From the NCBI GenBank assembly GCA_002418185.1, contig DIDN01000035.1:1-33989 (forward strand): DNA of 33,989 bases. Reading direction: 5' to 3'. The position numbers were made by a program, and so were the translations under genes. Below the pieces are notes generated by a model that saw only the letters and a list, made by a program, of their open reading frames with translations, was not told the origin of the DNA and did no database searches. This DNA comes from Deltaproteobacteria bacterium UBA5799 (GTDB taxonomy: Bacteria > Desulfobacterota > GWC2-55-46). This document shows, piece by piece, positions 31,788 to 33,989 of this stretch. Positions within the stretch are counted from its first letter, which is position 1. Each line of letters begins with the position of its first letter.

Positions 31788-33989
31788 CTATCTCCCGCCG
31801 CCGCGCTGCCGCCATTTCCATTCCAGTATCTCGGGCAGGTCCACTCCGTAGCGGTCTATGTAGGATCTGTGGTCAAGGAGCTTTTTAGAGTACTTCATCA
31901 CGAGCTTCTCCGCACACGCGGCCCTCCGGGGGCTTACCCTGGCGATCTTGTCCGCGGCCTGAAGGACCAGGTGGTAGCGGCTCGTGCGGTTACGGACGTG
32001 CATGTCGAAGGGCGTGGTGGTTGTGCCCTCCTCCCTGTAGCCGTTTATGTCGAACCTGTCGTTCCCGGGCCTTTCCCAGACGAGCTGCTTTATGGCGGCG
32101 GTGTACCCGTGGAAGTTGAAGAGCACCGGGCAGCCGAGCGGGAATATCCTCTGGAACCGCGCTTCGTCGAGGCCGCCGGGATATTTCTGCGGTATGCCGA
32201 GGACGAGTATGTCGACTGCGTTGACGACGCGTATCCGCCAGTCCGGGGCCTCCTCCCGCAGTATCTGGGCGGCTGCCATGACTTCGAGGGTCAGGTTATT
32301 TCCGCTCGCCGCAAGTACGAGCTCCGGGTCCTCGCCGTCGTTGGTCGAGGCCCAGTGCCAGATGCCTATGCCGGCCCTGCAGTTCTCGGCCGCCTCGGTC
32401 ATTGTGAGCCACTGCACCATTGGCTGCTTGCTCGCTATGACGAGGTTTATCTGGTCCGTCGACTTGAGGCAGTTGTACATGGTGCAAAGGAGCGTATTGG
32501 CGTCAGGCGGCAGGAATATCCGGTAAATGTGCCCCTTTTTCGTCAAGAGGTTGTTTATGAAGCCCGGGCCCTGGTGCGAATAGCCGTTGTGCTCCTGCCT
32601 CCAGGCCTCGGACGTGAGTATGAAGTTGAGGGACGATATGGGCTTCCTCCAGGGCACTTCGAGCGATGACTTGAGGAACTTGGAGTACTGGTTCGCCATG
32701 CCGTCCACTATCTGGAGGAAGGCCTCGTAGCAGGGGAAGACCCCGTGCCTGCCCGTAAGGAGATAGCCCTGGAGCCAGCCCTGGCAGTTGTGCTCGCTAA
32801 GGACCTCGAGCACCATGCCCTCGGGCCCGATCTTCTCGGAGCCGGGAGGGACCGGCCAGGCGTACTGCCTGCTGGTCACGTCCAGTACGGCCTCGAGCCT
32901 GTTCGATTCGAGCTCGTCAGGGCAGACGATGCGGAAGTTACGTTCGTTCCGGTTCTCGATCATGAGCTCCTTGAAGTACCTGCCGAGCACCTCCATGGCG
33001 CTCGCCTCCTTTACGCCCTTTGCCTCCACCTTGACCCAGTGGTCGTCGAGACGGGGCATCTTGAGCGGTATTCTCCTTTCGCCGCCGAAGCTCCAGGGGT
33101 TCATGGACATCCGGAGGGCGCCCTCGGGGCACTGGGAGAGTATGTCTTGCGCGGGCCTCCCGTCCTTGTCGAAGAGATCCCAGGGCCTGTACGAGCGGAG
33201 CCACTCCTCGACCGCCTTGAGATGGGCGGGGTTTTTCTTGAGGTCCTTTCCCGGCACCTGGTGCGACCTGAACGAGCCCTCGACCATCCTGCCGTCCATC
33301 TTCCTGGGCCCTGTCCAGCCCTTGGGGGTCTTGAGTATTATCATAGGCCAGGCAGGCCTCTCTGGCCGCTTGCCCTTTTTTGAGTCTTCCTGCAGCTTCC
33401 GTATGGCGGCGTACGCACGTTCGAGCGCCGTGTCATACTCCTCGTGCACCCCGGGCCCGGCTGAGACCATCTCGACCGAATGGCCGTAGCCTGTGAAGAG
33501 GTCGGTAAGCTCCTTGTCGGTCATTGTGCCGAATATGGTCGGAGAGGAAATTTTAAAGCCGTTAAGGTGGAGTATCGGGAGCACCGCGCCGTCGGTGGCC
33601 GGGTTTACGAACTTGTTCATGTGCCAGGCCCCTGCCGTGGGGCCCGTCTCGGCCTCTCCGTCGCCCACGAGACACGCGGTTATAAGGCCAGGGTTGTCGA
33701 GGACGGCCCCGTACGACGTCGAAAGGGCGTACCCCAGCTCCCCGCCCTCGTGGATTACGCCCGGCAGGGCCGGGTTAAGGTGGCTCGGGAACTTGTCAGG
33801 CCAGGAGAACCATTTTATGAGAGTCGTGAGCCCTTTCCTGTCGAGCGTAAGCTCGGGGTAGAAGGGGGTAAGCGCCCCCTCGAGGTACATGTTCGCGAGG
33901 TTCGCGGCCGCGCCGTGCCCGGGCCCGGTCACGAGGAGGACGCTCGCCCCGGTCTTAAGTATCAGCCTGTTGAGGTGCAGGTAGGTGAG
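31788..33989 (-). CDS. xfp: Xylulose-5-phosphate/fructose-6-phosphate phosphoketolase, 5'-partial
   Basis: Most of a thiamine-diphosphate enzyme that cleaves xylulose 5-phosphate (and often fructose 6-phosphate) with phosphate to acetyl-phosphate plus an aldose phosphate. The frame is open to the window edge, and the part before GTG 33932 (HLNRLILKTGASVLLVTGPGHG) is clearly family sequence, so the start lies outside. Marks are TGPGHGAAANLANMYLEG, LPGVIHEGGELGYALSTSYGA, and the cofactor motif VGDGEAETGPTAGAWH followed by LHLNGFKISSPT. Further on are TSEAWRQEHNGYSHQGPGFINN and HGVFPCYEAF, which carry active-site His residues. The C-terminal end HRSYIDRYGVDLPEILEWKW is typical. About 734 residues are visible of an expected 790-800. 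It lies about 140 bases upstream of treZ on the same strand. Confidence 0.96.
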   Translation of the reverse strand, partial: LTYLHLNRLILKTGASVLLVTGPGHGAAANLANMYLEGALTPFYPELTLDRKGLTTLIKWFSWPDKFPSHLNPALPGVIHEGGELGYALSTSYGAVLDNPGLITACLVGDGEAETGPTAGAWHMNKFVNPATDGAVLPILHLNGFKISSPTIFGTMTDKELTDLFTGYGHSVEMVSAGPGVHEEYDTALERAYAAIRKLQEDSKKGKRPERPAWPMIILKTPKGWTGPRKMDGRMVEGSFRSHQVPGKDLKKNPAHLKAVEEWLRSYRPWDLFDKDGRPAQDILSQCPEGALRMSMNPWSFGGERRIPLKMPRLDDHWVKVEAKGVKEASAMEVLGRYFKELMIENRNERNFRIVCPDELESNRLEAVLDVTSRQYAWPVPPGSEKIGPEGMVLEVLSEHNCQGWLQGYLLTGRHGVFPCYEAFLQIVDGMANQYSKFLKSSLEVPWRKPISSLNFILTSEAWRQEHNGYSHQGPGFINNLLTKKGHIYRIFLPPDANTLLCTMYNCLKSTDQINLVIASKQPMVQWLTMTEAAENCRAGIGIWHWASTNDGEDPELVLAASGNNLTLEVMAAAQILREEAPDWRIRVVNAVDILVLGIPQKYPGGLDEARFQRIFPLGCPVLFNFHGYTAAIKQLVWERPGNDRFDINGYREEGTTTTPFDMHVRNRTSRYHLVLQAADKIARVSPRRAACAEKLVMKYSKKLLDHRSYIDRYGVDLPEILEWKWRQRGGGR

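Overview
The window reads as a chromosomal segment of a GC-rich Gram-negative bacterium. Evidence is two lipoproteins with lipoboxes, a heptose-bisphosphate-phosphatase-like HAD enzyme, consensus sigma-70 promoters, and a marked use of AGG for Arg and ATA for Ile beside otherwise GC-rich codons. That codon habit plus the gene set (group 2 sigma factor, PerR-peroxiredoxin, GH57 DUF3536-type enzyme with TreY/TreZ, phosphoketolase) is what I would expect from a deltaproteobacterial (Desulfobacterota) or Nitrospirota-like lineage, but no marker here fixes the phylum. I see no phage, transposase, CRISPR array or integrase.

Layout. (1) 1-3712: housekeeping and stress: the end of an O6-alkylguanine-DNA alkyltransferase, two small membrane proteins, a PerR-type regulator and 2-Cys peroxiredoxin in one operon behind a consensus promoter with an overlapping PerR-box-like palindrome, and a group 2 sigma-70 factor closed by a strong terminator. 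(2) 3898-6991: a rhomboid protease with a C-terminal TPR region, and divergently two overlapping lipoprotein genes. (3) 7052-22034, minus strand: a surface-glycan region of about 15 kb in two transcription blocks. The upstream block, with a consensus promoter near 22.1 kb, holds a flippase, a GT-C-like membrane protein with a C-terminal LamG-like domain, a GmhB-like phosphatase, a second multi-pass membrane protein and a PIG-L deacetylase. The downstream block, from a likely promoter near 14.34 kb, holds a DPM1-like GT2, a second flippase, a GT2, a radical SAM enzyme, a third GT2 and a third flippase, mostly with 1-4 bp overlaps. A plus-strand ion-channel gene sits between the blocks. (4) 22194-24208: two paralogous PAS-like/cysteine-cluster proteins around a small acidic protein gene, then tRNA-Pro(CGG) with its terminator. 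(5) 24244-33989, minus strand: a small membrane protein, treY, a GH57 enzyme, treZ, and a 5'-truncated phosphoketolase gene that runs off the window.

How the parts fit. TreY and TreZ convert alpha-1,4-glucan (glycogen or maltodextrin) to trehalose; the GH57 gene between them should act on the same glucan pool. Phosphoketolase is upstream on the same strand and feeds acetyl-phosphate from pentose/hexose phosphates. The glycan region has sugar transferases, lipid-linked export (three flippases) and modification (deacetylation, radical chemistry), but no recognisable Wzy/Wzz chain-length machinery, so its product is unknown. The most unusual points are the radical SAM enzyme with a CX4CX2C cluster motif, the tandem PAS-cysteine proteins with apparently near-leaderless promoters and one lost cysteine, and the GT-C/LamG-like fusion.
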